From: Westiellopsis prolifica IICB1
GTDB lineage: Bacteria; Cyanobacteriota; Cyanobacteriia; Cyanobacteriales; Nostocaceae
Assembly (NCBI RefSeq): GCF_004323185.1
Contig: NZ_NAPS01000001.1
Span: 2,345,843 to 2,384,695, forward strand
DNA: 38,853 nucleotides
Reading direction: 5' to 3'
Shown here: in pieces, positions 17,714 to 27,069 of the stretch
Layout: the number at the start of each line of letters is the position of its first letter
Position numbering within the stretch: position 1 is the first letter of the stretch
The notes under the pieces: model-generated
The model's input: the letters and a program-made list of their open reading frames with translations, nothing else
Databases searched by the model: none
What the model was told of the DNA's origin: nothing
Program-made: the position numbers and the translations under genes

Positions 17714-17747
17714 AAGCTACCCATTGTTAGTCAATTGTGGGTAGCTT
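17714..17747. terminator. Bidirectional terminator hairpin
   Basis: AAGCTACCCA (17714-17723) and TGGGTAGCTT (17738-17747) form a perfect 10 bp stem with a 14-base loop between the convergent monooxygenase (+) and kinase (-) genes. The right arm overlaps the first two bases of the kinase stop codon complement at 17746-17748. T-rich flanks are modest on both sides. Confidence 0.65.
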
Positions 17748-20700
17748 ACTGTCGCATTGGAATTTCAATTACAAACTCAGTTCCTTCTCCAGGAGTAGAG
17801 TTACATATTAAATTACCCTTGTGTTTATCAACAACAATTTGATAACTAATTGATAATCCTAAACCTGTACCGCTTCCAACTGGCTTAGTGGTAAAAAATG
17901 GGTCAAAGATTTTTTGTTGCACCTCAGCATTCATGCCATTGCCATTATCAGCAATACGAATCCTGACCGTATTTTTTTCTGCTAATTCACTACTAATATG
18001 AATTGTGGGTAATCGAGAATATTCTTTTTCATTACCTATAGTCCATGATTTATTCCCCTCATCTAGTACATCTATCGCATTACTCAGGATATTCATAAAG
18101 ACCTGATTTAACTGACCAGCATAACAAGCGACCTCCGGCAGTTCTTCATATTCTTTGATGACTTGTATCTCAGAACGGTCATTTTTTGCTTTCAGTTTGT
18201 GTTGCAAAATCATCAAAGTATTATCGATACCCTCATGAATATCTACAGGCTTCATGTCAGCCTCATCTAAGCGAGAGAAGTTGCGTAAACCCAAAACAAT
18301 ATTGCGGATACGCGATGTTCCCACATTCATAGAATCCAAGACTTTTGGTAAGTCTTGCATCAAGAAATCTAGGTCTATTTCTTCACATATTTCTACAATT
18401 TGAGCAGAGGAATTGCAACATTCTTGTTGATAAATAGTAATCAAATCTAATAAATCTTGCACATACCCTTGTGCATGAGTAATATTGCCATGAATAAAGT
18501 TGATAGGGTTATTGATTTCATGAGCAATTCCTGCTATCATTTGCCCCAAACTAGACATTTTTTCACTTTGAATCAGCTGAGTTTGAGCATTTTGTAAATC
18601 CACAATTACTTTTTTTAAGCGTTGATTATTCTCGTTGAGTTCCTGTGTTCTCCGTTCAACTTTTTCTTCTAAAGTGTGACTATATTCCTCTAAGCGTTCT
18701 TTTGCTTGTGTCAAATCTTGATAGAGGATAGCATTTTCTAAAGAGATTGCTGCTTGAGTAGTAATTACTTGTAAAAGTTCCAGACGATCACGCGTAAATA
18801 CTCCTGTTATCAAATTATTTTCTAGATATAGAATACCAATAAATTTGCCTTTATTAATAATTGGAATACATAACAAGCTTTTCGGTTGTTCACGAATAAT
18901 GTAGCGATCATTTACTAGAAAATTTTCAAGTTTGGCATCATCAGCAACAAATATTTCCTTTGTACGTTTGACGTAATTAATCAAATTAATTGGAAGTTCA
19001 TAGCTACAAGAAAGGCTAATTGCAGGAAATTCTGTGTCAGTAGATGCCAAACTGGAATTAGAACTCATAACAGTAACAGTTAAGTCCAAGTCATCACCTG
19101 GATTTAGCATTAAAGCACATTTAGAAGCTCCTGCATTTTCCATTACTACTTTCATCAAAGTAGATAATAACTGCTCTAGTTCAATTTCTCCAGAAAGTGC
19201 TTGTGATGCTTTAATTACAGATTTCAAATCTAAAGAGTCAGAAATACTTATACCAGAGCTAATTAAAGTCTGATTACTGCTTTGATTTGATAAAGTTGTA
19301 TGATGAGAGGGAATACTTTTTTCACTAATGTATGGACTTAGTTTGTCTTGCTGAATAATCGGAGCAAGTAATTGGGGATAGCGTTTGATCAAATCTTCAA
19401 CTTTGGCTTTTGCTCCCCAGCGCATGTAGCAATAATAGGCATCAGTGAGGTAGGTTTTAGCAATCTTCTGTTTTCCCCATTCTAGATAGAAACGAGCAGC
19501 CAGTTCATTAGCAAGAGCTTCTTCATTAATGTAATCATGTTTTTTTGCCAAAGCAATGGCGTGATCATAATCATCCATTGCTTTGAGGTATTCACCCAGA
19601 ACTCGATGTTTTTCTGCCTCTACTAAATAATATTTGTGCAAATAATTCATTGGAGCATGATGTATCCAATTCTGTATATTTTTCTGATTATCAATAACCT
19701 TTTCTAATATTTGTTTTTGTTTAGATTCTTCAACGTCAAAATACATTGATAAATGCACTAGTGAAGTGTAAAAGTGAAATAGAGGAAAAACTAATTGTCC
19801 CGTGCCACCTGCTAAATACTTTTCTGCAAAATTAGAATTCTCCAACGCTTGTGGAAAATCTTGAAATAGATAACACAAATGTAATTTATTAAAATATAAG
19901 TACAAAATTCCAACTGCATCATTTACTTCTAAATGAAGCGGTAACATTTTTTCTTCGTTATAAGCTTCACCAATTAAACGACAGGGATTTTCCACAGATC
20001 CTAAGAGATTTAAGACACTTTGTTGATAGATAGCACACCAATGATATATCCTTTCTTGCTTGATATGGCTAATGGCATTGCTGTAGGTTGAAATTTCGCG
20101 TTCTAGCTCTATTAAATCTTTACCGATGAGATACGAATAGCTACAGTAATACATCAGAGAATAGGCTGCAAACTCTAAATCTCCTGTTTCTAGTCCAGCA
20201 GAGTAATATCTCAGAAAATATGTCAATGTTTCATTAGCATGGTTTTGCCAAATGCTGACAAGTGCATAAAATGTCATGCCTACTTTAACTATAGTTTCTT
20301 GAGTCTGAAATCTTGCCAATAGACTTAAAGCTAGTTTGCCAAATTTATATCCAGAACCAATATCTCCTACTACCCCACAGAGTATAAATCCGTAAACTAC
20401 ATAGACAAAGGAAGACAAAGGAGCGTTTCCATATTTTAAAGATAATTCGATTTGTTGCAGAACAATTAATATAAATAATTCCGGAGCAACTTGATAGGTA
20501 AAAGGAGTTGCATTTGATAGGATACGCATCACTGCTAAAGCTTTGGCTTCAGTCATCTGTGGCATATCAATTAAGTCTTCAATGTATCTAGTCGCTAGAT
20601 TTGATGTTATTTGTACCATTGCTAGCTGCACATCAGATTGGTGGGGATTTTGGGGTAATTCTATTCCCAATTGCTTTAAAAAATTTAGTGCAGTATTAAC

Positions 20701-23427
20701 TGCTTCTAATGCTTTATTTTGCGCCCCATAAGCTTGAATTTTGATTTCATAAATTTTAACTTTTTCTAGTATTGTTTTAGCTTGTGATAATACTATCTGG
20801 ACACATTTATCCATCTGTTCAAAGTCACCAGCCAAGTATGCTGCTTCTGCTGCCATTTCATATAAAGATAGAGTCAGAGTATATGCTCTTTCCCAGCTAT
20901 TATCTTTTAATAATTTGATACCTATAATTAAATAGTTTATTGCTGTTCCATAAGCTGTGGATGCTAAAGCTCTACGTCCAGCAATTAAATTCATAGCAGC
21001 GAGTTCATCACCTTCTACCTGGTTGGTGATTAAATCTAACGCTATATTTAACTGATTAACTAGAACAAAAATATTTTCTTCTCTATCTGAAATTGGAATT
21101 TTTTTCAATAATAAATTTCCGATTTTGAGATGAATTGATTTTTTCTTATCTTCAGGAATTAGTGAATAAGCAGCTTGTTGAACTCGATCATGGACAAATT
21201 TATATTTTGGTAATTGATTTTTGGTAGTTGCTAATTGATTTGATTGTCTAACATCATCTATTATTAATGATGTATCAGTATCTTCAATAAATAACTTATA
21301 CTCTTCAGTTTCAGGTATAATCAATCCTTCGTGTAAAGCCGTCCATAGATCAGAGGCAGTGTCTATTGCATTTTTTTCATATACAGTCGATAGTGTTTTT
21401 AAGTCAAATTTATTACCAATACATGCTGCTAACTTTAAGATTTCTTGGCTATGTTTCGGCAATTTTTCTATTTGCATAGCCATAAACTCTACAACGTCAT
21501 CTGTAAGTGACAATGCCATTATCTTTGAAAGATTATATTGCCAATAACCAACATCAAAGTGAAATTTAATTAGTTGTTCTGTATGTAAAGACTTCAGAAA
21601 TTGATTGGTAAAGAATGGATTACCTTTGGTTTTGGCAAACACCATTTGAGTCAGAGGAATAGCCATTGATTCAGTACAGTGAAGAGTATCAGCAATCAAG
21701 CAATTTAAATCAGTCTGATTTAATGATTTAAGTGTAATTTTATGAAAAATTCCTCTAGTTTTTTCAATTTCTTTGAATGTTAAATAGAGTGGATGTGTTC
21801 TAGAGACTTCATTATCTCGATATGCACCAATCAGCAATAAAGTTCTTTCATTAATACCTACTTCTTCTGCTGCCAACTCTAGTGTATCCTCTGATTTCAT
21901 AGAATACAAAATAGGAGAATGAATTGAAGTTGTCAATAATTGAAGAAATTTTAAAGATGCAGTATCTGCCCATTGTAAGTCGTCTAGAAATATAACCAAG
22001 GGATGCTCTTTGCTAGTAAAAACATGGATGAATTTTTGGAATAATAAATTAAAACGATTTTCCGCTGCATTGCTAAACAGTTCATCAACTGGAGATTGCT
22101 TACCAGTTATTTGTTCTAGTTGAGGAATGACATTAATAATGACTTGAGCTTGCTCCCCCAAAGCTGACAATATCTTCGCTTTCCATCGTTGAATTTCTGC
22201 ATCAGATTCTAACAACAACTGTCTGATTAAATCTTGAAAAGCTTCTACCCAACCAGAAAAAGGGATATCGCGTTGAAACTGGTCAAATTTTCCTTTGATG
22301 AAGTAGCTGCGCTGACGAACAATAGGTTTATGAACTTCGTTAACAACAGCAGTTTTACCGACACCAGGATCACCAACAACTAATATCATTTCTGCTTGTC
22401 TAGCAAAATTAAAATTCCCAAGACTTTCAAAAGCAGCAAGTAAAGTTTCCACTTCCCGTTGACGACCGTAGAGTTTTTCGGGAATAAGAAAACGGTTTGA
22501 GATATCCTTAGTAGCTAACTCAAAGGAATCTATACCACCACTTTCTTGCCACTTTTGTTTACATATTTCTAAATCGTACTTTAAACCTAAAGCACTTTGA
22601 TAGCGATCTTCGGCATTTTTCGCCATGAGCTTGCTGATAATCTCAGACAAAATTGGTGGAATTTTAGAATTAATTTGATTGGCTTTTGGCGCTTCTTTGG
22701 CAATATGAGAGTAAACTAACTCCATCGAATCAGCAGCTATGAACGGTAACTGGCCTGTAAGGAGTTCAAAGAAGGTTATACCGAGAGAATAAAAGTCGGT
22801 GCGGTAGTCAATTCCTCGATTCATTCGTCCAGTTTGTTCTGGAGAAATATAGGATAGCGTGCCTTCTAAAACATTGGGATTGGTAAGACATTGAATCTCT
22901 CTTGGTAAAAGAGAAGCTATACTGAAATCAATAATTTTGATCTCTTTTGTGGTGGGATGGATCAAAATATTGGCAGGTTTAATGTCTTTATGAATAACAC
23001 GTTGGCGATGTAATTGGTCAAGGATTAAAGCAATTTTAATCCCAATGTCAAGAAAGTCGTAAATAGTTAATTCAAAAGTCTTAATATTCTCAATATTAGA
23101 TATTTCTAGGTTGGTTTTCCCTATCCACTGTGGAAGTGAAATTCCGCCAAAATCTTCCATCACAATGGCATAACCGTTGTGGTAATTTTCTAAGCTATAA
23201 GTTTTAACTATGCCCGGATAATTAAATTTTTGATTAATTATATATTGATTGCGAAATTGAGCGATTTCACTGAGGCTAGGGTACTCATTTCGCATGATTT
23301 TGATGATAACAGGCTGTTGGTCTTTTTCTCTAATACCCCGATAAACAATAGTTCTACTACCTAAGTAGATTTGCTCAGTAATGCAATAGCCAGGAAAGGA
23401 AATAACTTGATCTAATGGTAATAACAT
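17746..23427 (-). CDS. Giant Ser/Thr kinase - AAA ATPase - GAF - histidine kinase (HstK type)
   Basis: Protein of 1893 residues with two kinase types. A Hanks-type Ser/Thr kinase domain (about 10-275) has K43, the catalytic loop H146-K-D148-I-K-P-A-N153 and the APE-equivalent SPEQTGR. An AAA-type ATPase follows, with Walker A GDPGVGKT near 350 and Walker [10 protein letters not shown] near 480. A long helical, TPR-like region (about 750-1370), a GAF domain (about 1410-1565) and a coiled coil (about 1568-1620) lead to the histidine kinase: H-box [10 protein letters not shown] near 1636, then N-box, and G-boxes ending in TGLGLSI. Odd point: the DFG of the Ser/Thr kinase is D167-F-S. Such multikinases, named after HstK of Anabaena, are abundant in heterocystous cyanobacteria. 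Signal and target are unknown. Confidence 0.93.
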   Translation of the reverse strand: MLLPLDQVISFPGYCITEQIYLGSRTIVYRGIREKDQQPVIIKIMRNEYPSLSEIAQFRNQYIINQKFNYPGIVKTYSLENYHNGYAIVMEDFGGISLPQWIGKTNLEISNIENIKTFELTIYDFLDIGIKIALILDQLHRQRVIHKDIKPANILIHPTTKEIKIIDFSIASLLPREIQCLTNPNVLEGTLSYISPEQTGRMNRGIDYRTDFYSLGITFFELLTGQLPFIAADSMELVYSHIAKEAPKANQINSKIPPILSEIISKLMAKNAEDRYQSALGLKYDLEICKQKWQESGGIDSFELATKDISNRFLIPEKLYGRQREVETLLAAFESLGNFNFARQAEMILVVGDPGVGKTAVVNEVHKPIVRQRSYFIKGKFDQFQRDIPFSGWVEAFQDLIRQLLLESDAEIQRWKAKILSALGEQAQVIINVIPQLEQITGKQSPVDELFSNAAENRFNLLFQKFIHVFTSKEHPLVIFLDDLQWADTASLKFLQLLTTSIHSPILYSMKSEDTLELAAEEVGINERTLLLIGAYRDNEVSRTHPLYLTFKEIEKTRGIFHKITLKSLNQTDLNCLIADTLHCTESMAIPLTQMVFAKTKGNPFFTNQFLKSLHTEQLIKFHFDVGYWQYNLSKIMALSLTDDVVEFMAMQIEKLPKHSQEILKLAACIGNKFDLKTLSTVYEKNAIDTASDLWTALHEGLIIPETEEYKLFIEDTDTSLIIDDVRQSNQLATTKNQLPKYKFVHDRVQQAAYSLIPEDKKKSIHLKIGNLLLKKIPISDREENIFVLVNQLNIALDLITNQVEGDELAAMNLIAGRRALASTAYGTAINYLIIGIKLLKDNSWERAYTLTLSLYEMAAEAAYLAGDFEQMDKCVQIVLSQAKTILEKVKIYEIKIQAYGAQNKALEAVNTALNFLKQLGIELPQNPHQSDVQLAMVQITSNLATRYIEDLIDMPQMTEAKALAVMRILSNATPFTYQVAPELFILIVLQQIELSLKYGNAPLSSFVYVVYGFILCGVVGDIGSGYKFGKLALSLLARFQTQETIVKVGMTFYALVSIWQNHANETLTYFLRYYSAGLETGDLEFAAYSLMYYCSYSYLIGKDLIELEREISTYSNAISHIKQERIYHWCAIYQQSVLNLLGSVENPCRLIGEAYNEEKMLPLHLEVNDAVGILYLYFNKLHLCYLFQDFPQALENSNFAEKYLAGGTGQLVFPLFHFYTSLVHLSMYFDVEESKQKQILEKVIDNQKNIQNWIHHAPMNYLHKYYLVEAEKHRVLGEYLKAMDDYDHAIALAKKHDYINEEALANELAARFYLEWGKQKIAKTYLTDAYYCYMRWGAKAKVEDLIKRYPQLLAPIIQQDKLSPYISEKSIPSHHTTLSNQSSNQTLISSGISISDSLDLKSVIKASQALSGEIELEQLLSTLMKVVMENAGASKCALMLNPGDDLDLTVTVMSSNSSLASTDTEFPAISLSCSYELPINLINYVKRTKEIFVADDAKLENFLVNDRYIIREQPKSLLCIPIINKGKFIGILYLENNLITGVFTRDRLELLQVITTQAAISLENAILYQDLTQAKERLEEYSHTLEEKVERRTQELNENNQRLKKVIVDLQNAQTQLIQSEKMSSLGQMIAGIAHEINNPINFIHGNITHAQGYVQDLLDLITIYQQECCNSSAQIVEICEEIDLDFLMQDLPKVLDSMNVGTSRIRNIVLGLRNFSRLDEADMKPVDIHEGIDNTLMILQHKLKAKNDRSEIQVIKEYEELPEVACYAGQLNQVFMNILSNAIDVLDEGNKSWTIGNEKEYSRLPTIHISSELAEKNTVRIRIADNGNGMNAEVQQKIFDPFFTTKPVGSGTGLGLSISYQIVVDKHKGNLICNSTPGEGTEFVIEIPMRQ

Positions 23428-23603
23428 TTTTTAGCTGATTCTGATGATAGTATCGATAAATTTAGTATTCCCACTGATCTATTACTGCTATCATTTACTT
23501 TCATCAAATTGTGTATCTTTTGTGTAATATATTAAGTAAACTCAGAGATTAGATATACAAAACTAAAAATTATCTCTATGAATAATAAGTATTTAAGCAA
23601 AAA

Positions 23604-23621
23604 AGCCTGCTTAGGCAGGCT
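23604..23621 (-). terminator. Rho-independent terminator of the response regulator gene
   Basis: AGCCTGC (23604-23610) and GCAGGCT (23615-23621) form a GC-rich 7 bp stem with a 4-base loop. Read on the minus strand the hairpin is followed at once by TTTTTT. It lies 38 bases after the stop codon of the response regulator gene, giving a clear separation from the dual kinase gene downstream. Confidence 0.85.
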
Positions 23622-23658
23622 AGTGGCTCTAAGTAGGAGTATAAAAGTTAAATTAAGA

Positions 23659-24234
23659 CTACTTGATTTTCTGTTTTACAAAGGTTACAACCTGAGCTAA
23701 TTGTTTCTTCAAAGCATCTATTTCTGCTTGCATTTTGACAATTTTTTCATTTAATGCCTGAATCTCATTAGCTGATGAAGTAATGCTGAGATCTGAACTT
23801 GCTGTTACATTGTTTTCAGCAGTAGATGCTGTTAATGGTGTCTGTTCTGGACGCGGCTGTTTAGCTTTTGTCATAGCTGACTTAATTGCGCCAATGAGTT
23901 GCTTTTGATCAAAAGGCTTACCGAGAAATTCAAAATTTTCAAAGGGTTCTGAGATTTTCTCTGTAACCTCTTCTTTACGACCAGACATGATCACCAGAGG
24001 AATTTTCCTGAGATCGCTTTGAGATTGAATCTGCTGAAAAACTTCCCAGCCACTCATTTTTGGTAACAGGAAATCCAACATAATCAAGCTGAGTTTTTCT
24101 TGGCGGATTAAATTCAATCCTTCTAGACCGTCTTTCGCTTCCAATACATCGAAGTTACCCGGAGGCAACATTTCTCGTACTTTTACCCGGACAACTGTAG
24201 TGTCATCGATAACTAGAACTTTGTTACTTGCCAC
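23659..24234 (-). CDS. Response regulator: receiver domain plus C-terminal coiled coil
   Basis: Protein of 191 residues. A complete CheY-like receiver domain (about 1-122) has the acidic pair D10-D11, phospho-acceptor D54, S84 and K105. A linker rich in Thr, Ser and Ala (about 123-155) precedes a predicted coiled coil (about 157-190; heptad pattern in LNEKIVKMQAEIDALKKQL). There is no DNA-binding or enzymatic output domain, so output is probably protein-protein contact or dimerisation. The gene is upstream of the dual kinase on the same strand but is separated from it by an intrinsic terminator, so cotranscription is unlikely. It is divergent from lipA. Phosphorylation by the neighbouring kinase is possible but not shown. 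Confidence 0.92.
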   Translation of the reverse strand: MASNKVLVIDDTTVVRVKVREMLPPGNFDVLEAKDGLEGLNLIRQEKLSLIMLDFLLPKMSGWEVFQQIQSQSDLRKIPLVIMSGRKEEVTEKISEPFENFEFLGKPFDQKQLIGAIKSAMTKAKQPRPEQTPLTASTAENNVTASSDLSITSSANEIQALNEKIVKMQAEIDALKKQLAQVVTFVKQKIK

Positions 24235-24541
24235 GACTGCTTGCTCTAACAGAAACTTTAGGTTTTGATAGTGTTTTTACTGCCTTGCGGCTCTGAATTC
24301 TCCCACTATACTCAATATTTATCTTGATTGGGGGATAGTATTTTTATGGAAAAATTTTGATTTGTAAAAGTGTTTTAACTAACTTCGGCTGTTGTGATTT
24401 GTAATTTGTGTCATGGTGATAAAAGTAGACTTTTTGCAAAAATCGGGAAAGGGTAACGGTTAAAGGGATAAAAACTTCCTTTCTTCTTTGCTCTTTATCT
24501 TTGCCCCGGTTAAAATAAACCTCCTGAATTTTTTGGATGTC
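24235..24541. other. Divergent promoter region, response regulator and lipA
   Basis: About 300 bases between two divergently transcribed genes. It must contain both promoters. I see no confident promoter motif, strong hairpin or riboswitch. Confidence 0.5.
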
Positions 24542-25426
24542 ATGACCTCGTCTAAAACAAACCAACTCAAGTCTGAAATTGCTGCTATTATGCCAACGTG
24601 GTTACGTCGCCCAATTGGCAAAGCTAGTGAACTCTCGACGGTACAACGTATTATCAAGCAGCGCCAGATTCATACTATTTGCGAAGAAGGACGTTGTCCG
24701 AATCGGGGGGAGTGTTACGCCCAAAAAACTGCGACTTTTTTACTTATGGGGCCAACTTGCACTAGGTCTTGTGCTTTTTGTCAAGTAGATAAAGGTCATG
24801 CACCTATGCCTTTAGATCCAGAGGAACCCACAAAGGTGGCAGAAGCTGTGCAACTGTTGGGATTACGTTATGTAGTGCTGACTTCTGTAGCTCGTGATGA
24901 TTTACCTGATCAAGGCGCTAGTTGGTTTGTGAAGACAATGGAAGCGATTCGCCAAGTCAACCCAGAGACTCAAATTGAGGTGTTGACTCCAGATTTTTAT
25001 GGAGAACGACAACGTATAGCTGCGATCGCCAACAAAAAGCCAGCTTGTTATAACCATAATATTGAAACAGTACGACGGTTAACCAGACCAGTACGCCGAG
25101 GCGCAAAGTACGATCGCTCGCTTTTAGTTTTACAAATTGTCAAAGAAATCGACCCAAATATCCCCACCAAATCCGGTTTGATGCTAGGACACGGAGAAAC
25201 TGTCCAAGAAGTCATCGAAACCATGACAGATCTGCGCCAAGTCGGATGCGATCGCTTGACAATTGGCCAGTATATGCGTCCTTCATTAGAACATTTATCA
25301 GTACAAAAATACTGGACACCAGCAGAATTTGACGAATTGGGTGCGATCGCCAAACAAATGGGATTTACCCATGTCCGTTCCGGTCCTCTAGTTCGTAGTT
25401 CCTATCATGCTGGGGAAGAAGAGTAA
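24542..25426 (+). CDS. lipA: Lipoyl synthase
   Basis: Radical SAM enzyme of 294 residues from the ATG at 24542; the frame is open from a TTG at 24488, but the ATG gives the usual length. It inserts two sulfur atoms into octanoyl groups on lipoyl domains of 2-oxoacid dehydrogenases and the glycine cleavage H protein. The auxiliary cluster ligands are C47-x4-C52-x5-C58 ([12 protein letters not shown]), and the radical SAM cluster ligands are C73-x3-C77-x2-C80 (CTRSCAFC). The C-terminal RSSYHAG carries the conserved serine that binds the auxiliary cluster. Cyanobacteria often carry two lipA copies; which one this is cannot be told. A heptamer repeat tract starts directly after the stop codon. 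Confidence 0.95.
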   Translation: MTSSKTNQLKSEIAAIMPTWLRRPIGKASELSTVQRIIKQRQIHTICEEGRCPNRGECYAQKTATFLLMGPTCTRSCAFCQVDKGHAPMPLDPEEPTKVAEAVQLLGLRYVVLTSVARDDLPDQGASWFVKTMEAIRQVNPETQIEVLTPDFYGERQRIAAIANKKPACYNHNIETVRRLTRPVRRGAKYDRSLLVLQIVKEIDPNIPTKSGLMLGHGETVQEVIETMTDLRQVGCDRLTIGQYMRPSLEHLSVQKYWTPAEFDELGAIAKQMGFTHVRSGPLVRSSYHAGEEE

Positions 25427-25428
25427 GG

Positions 25429-25637
25429 GCATTGGGCATTGGGCATTGGGCATTGGGCATTGGGAAGAGACTTGTCAAATAATTCTCCTCACACTTGCGC
25501 CACTTCCCCCACTCCCCCCACTTCCCACACTTCCCACACTTCCCACACTCCCGCCTCTCCCTTGTCCCCTACTCCCCACCTTAAGCGATCCCCAATCCCT
25601 GATCCCTGATCCCTGATCCCCGATCCCCGATCCCCAA
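25429..25637. repeat. Heptamer repeat tracts downstream of lipA
   Basis: Two kinds of tandem repeat lie between lipA and the small membrane protein gene. First, GGGCATT repeated five times (25427-25462). Second, after a C-rich stretch with ACTTCCC units (about 25500-25560), about seven heptamers of the AATCCCC/GATCCCT/GATCCCC type (25588-25637). Both are typical of Nostocales. Confidence 0.85.
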
Positions 25638-25733
25638 TTTACCCAAAATCACGAAAATATTTTTAACGAAAGTGGCAAATAGGGACATCTGTTTGGTATT
25701 TCTGAAGAAGTCCTTAAGTTAGGAGTTCATCCG

Positions 25734-25880
25734 ATGGCTAAAGCAGATACTACAGCAGATTTACCCGTAGCTAAATCAACAGCAGCTAAACCCCCCTACC
25801 CATTCCGTACGGGTTGGGCTTTAGCGCTTTTAGCTCTCAATCTCCTTGTAGCTGCCTATTACTTCCATATCATTGAATAA
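25734..25880 (+). CDS. 48-residue single-helix membrane protein
   Basis: A short protein starting MAKADTTADLPVAKSTAAK, with a polar Ala/Lys/Thr-rich N-terminus of about 22 residues, then PFRTGW, then one hydrophobic helix (about 28-44; WALALLALNLLVAAYYF) and the end HIIE. AGGAG stands 8 bases before the ATG, so translation is well supported. Size and layout match the many one-helix subunits and assembly factors of cyanobacterial thylakoid complexes (photosystem II, cytochrome b6f, NDH-1), but I cannot assign it to a named one. It is codirectional with lipA but separated from it by 307 bases of repeats. Heptamer tracts flank it on both sides. Confidence 0.75.
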   Translation: MAKADTTADLPVAKSTAAKPPYPFRTGWALALLALNLLVAAYYFHIIE

Positions 25881-25899
25881 TTAAGCAGCTGAACTGGGA

Positions 25900-26020
25900 A
25901 GGGGGATCGGGGATCGGGGATCGGGGACTGAGTAAAATCCTTTCTCAATACCCATTACCCTGATTCCCAATCCCTGATTCCCAATCCCTGATTCCCAATC
26001 CCCAATCCCCGATCCCCGAT
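25900..26020. repeat. Inverted heptamer tracts between convergent genes
   Basis: GGGGATC repeated three to four times (25901-25926) is followed by its complement type, AATCCCT/GATTCCC/AATCCCC/GATCCCC repeated about eight times (25963-26020). The two tracts are inverted relative to each other and could pair in a transcript. The final GATC runs into the stop codon complement of the permease gene at 26020. Confidence 0.8.
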
Positions 26021-26886
26021 CAAATCGTGCCTCGGAATAAACCTTTGGGACGAATGAGCAGGACTAAAATCATAATTAACAGGGCTACACCTTGTTTATA
26101 CTGAGAACCAAGCAAAGGCGTACTCACTTCTTGGACAATGCCGATAATAAAAGCAGCAGCGATCGCACCATAAGGATTACCAATTCCACCGAGAATTACT
26201 GAAGCAAATAAAGGTAGTATTAAAAACCAACCCATATTAGGACGTACAGCTTCACTTAGCCCTAACATGCTTCCGCCTAAAGAAGTCAAGCTACCTGTGA
26301 TCACCCAAGTCCACAATACAACTTGGTCAACATTGATACCAGACACCCGTGCTAAGTCAATATCATCGGCAACGGCTCGCATTGCTTTACCGATTTTCGT
26401 ATTTTGTAGGAGGTAATGCAGAACCAAAATGACTAATATTGCTAAAACAACTACCAACAGCTTGACTTGAGGTATCTTTATTCCCCAAAAGTCTAAAGCT
26501 TGAGCAATTGGTAAATTGTATTTTTGATTGCTACCACCCCAGAAAAAGATAATTCCATTGCGAAGGAATAGAGCTAGCCCAATGGAAATAATAATAAAGG
26601 TAGTGGAAGTAGCCCGAATCGAACGCATTCTTGACCACAGCAATTTTTCTGACAGTAGCATTGCAGCAACAGTCCCTACTGCTGCTAGGATCATTGACAG
26701 CCAAATATTTATGCCAGTGGAATTGACAAGCAATGTTAAGTATGCGCCGAGAGTGAGAAAGTCACCATGGGCAAAATTGGACAATCGTAAAATCCCATAA
26801 GTCAGAGTAAGTCCAACAGCACCCAAAGCGATAATACTGCCTACCGAGATTCCATTGACGATTAATTGAACTAGTTGTGCATTCAT
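26020..26886 (-). CDS. natD: Branched-chain/neutral amino acid ABC transporter permease (LivH/NatD type)
   Basis: Inner-membrane permease of 288 residues from the ATG at 26886; the frame is open from a TTG at 26910. It has about eight hydrophobic helices. The family blocks GISVGSIIALGAVGLTLTYG and LSNFAHGDFLTLGAY are at the N-terminus, ILGGIGNPYGAIAAAFIIG is in the last third, and the protein ends LLIRPKGLFRG as LivH proteins do. In Anabaena the N-I system uses NatD with NatA, B, C and E for hydrophobic amino acids; the gene is often isolated there too, and no other transporter gene is adjacent here. A urea (UrtB) role is less likely because no urt genes are next to it. The natD symbol is by similarity. 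Confidence 0.82.
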   Translation of the reverse strand: MNAQLVQLIVNGISVGSIIALGAVGLTLTYGILRLSNFAHGDFLTLGAYLTLLVNSTGINIWLSMILAAVGTVAAMLLSEKLLWSRMRSIRATSTTFIIISIGLALFLRNGIIFFWGGSNQKYNLPIAQALDFWGIKIPQVKLLVVVLAILVILVLHYLLQNTKIGKAMRAVADDIDLARVSGINVDQVVLWTWVITGSLTSLGGSMLGLSEAVRPNMGWFLILPLFASVILGGIGNPYGAIAAAFIIGIVQEVSTPLLGSQYKQGVALLIMILVLLIRPKGLFRGTI

Positions 26887-27069
26887 AGCGTTATTTTTTG
26901 TTTTAAGCAATTACAGCATAAAAGTTTCATCAAAAAAATCTTGTATTGCTTTCAAACTCGACATTTCCAGTTTTAGTCTGTAAATATAAAAACAGGAGTG
27001 CGTTAATATACATAGCATCCTACTTGCACTTTTGTGCAAAGCTAAACTTCTTAAGCGGTCTAGTTGACC

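Noticed and set aside
17746-24234. Kinase and response regulator as one operon with the terpene genes
   Set aside because: They are on the opposite strand from the terpene genes, and a terminator separates the regulator from the kinase.
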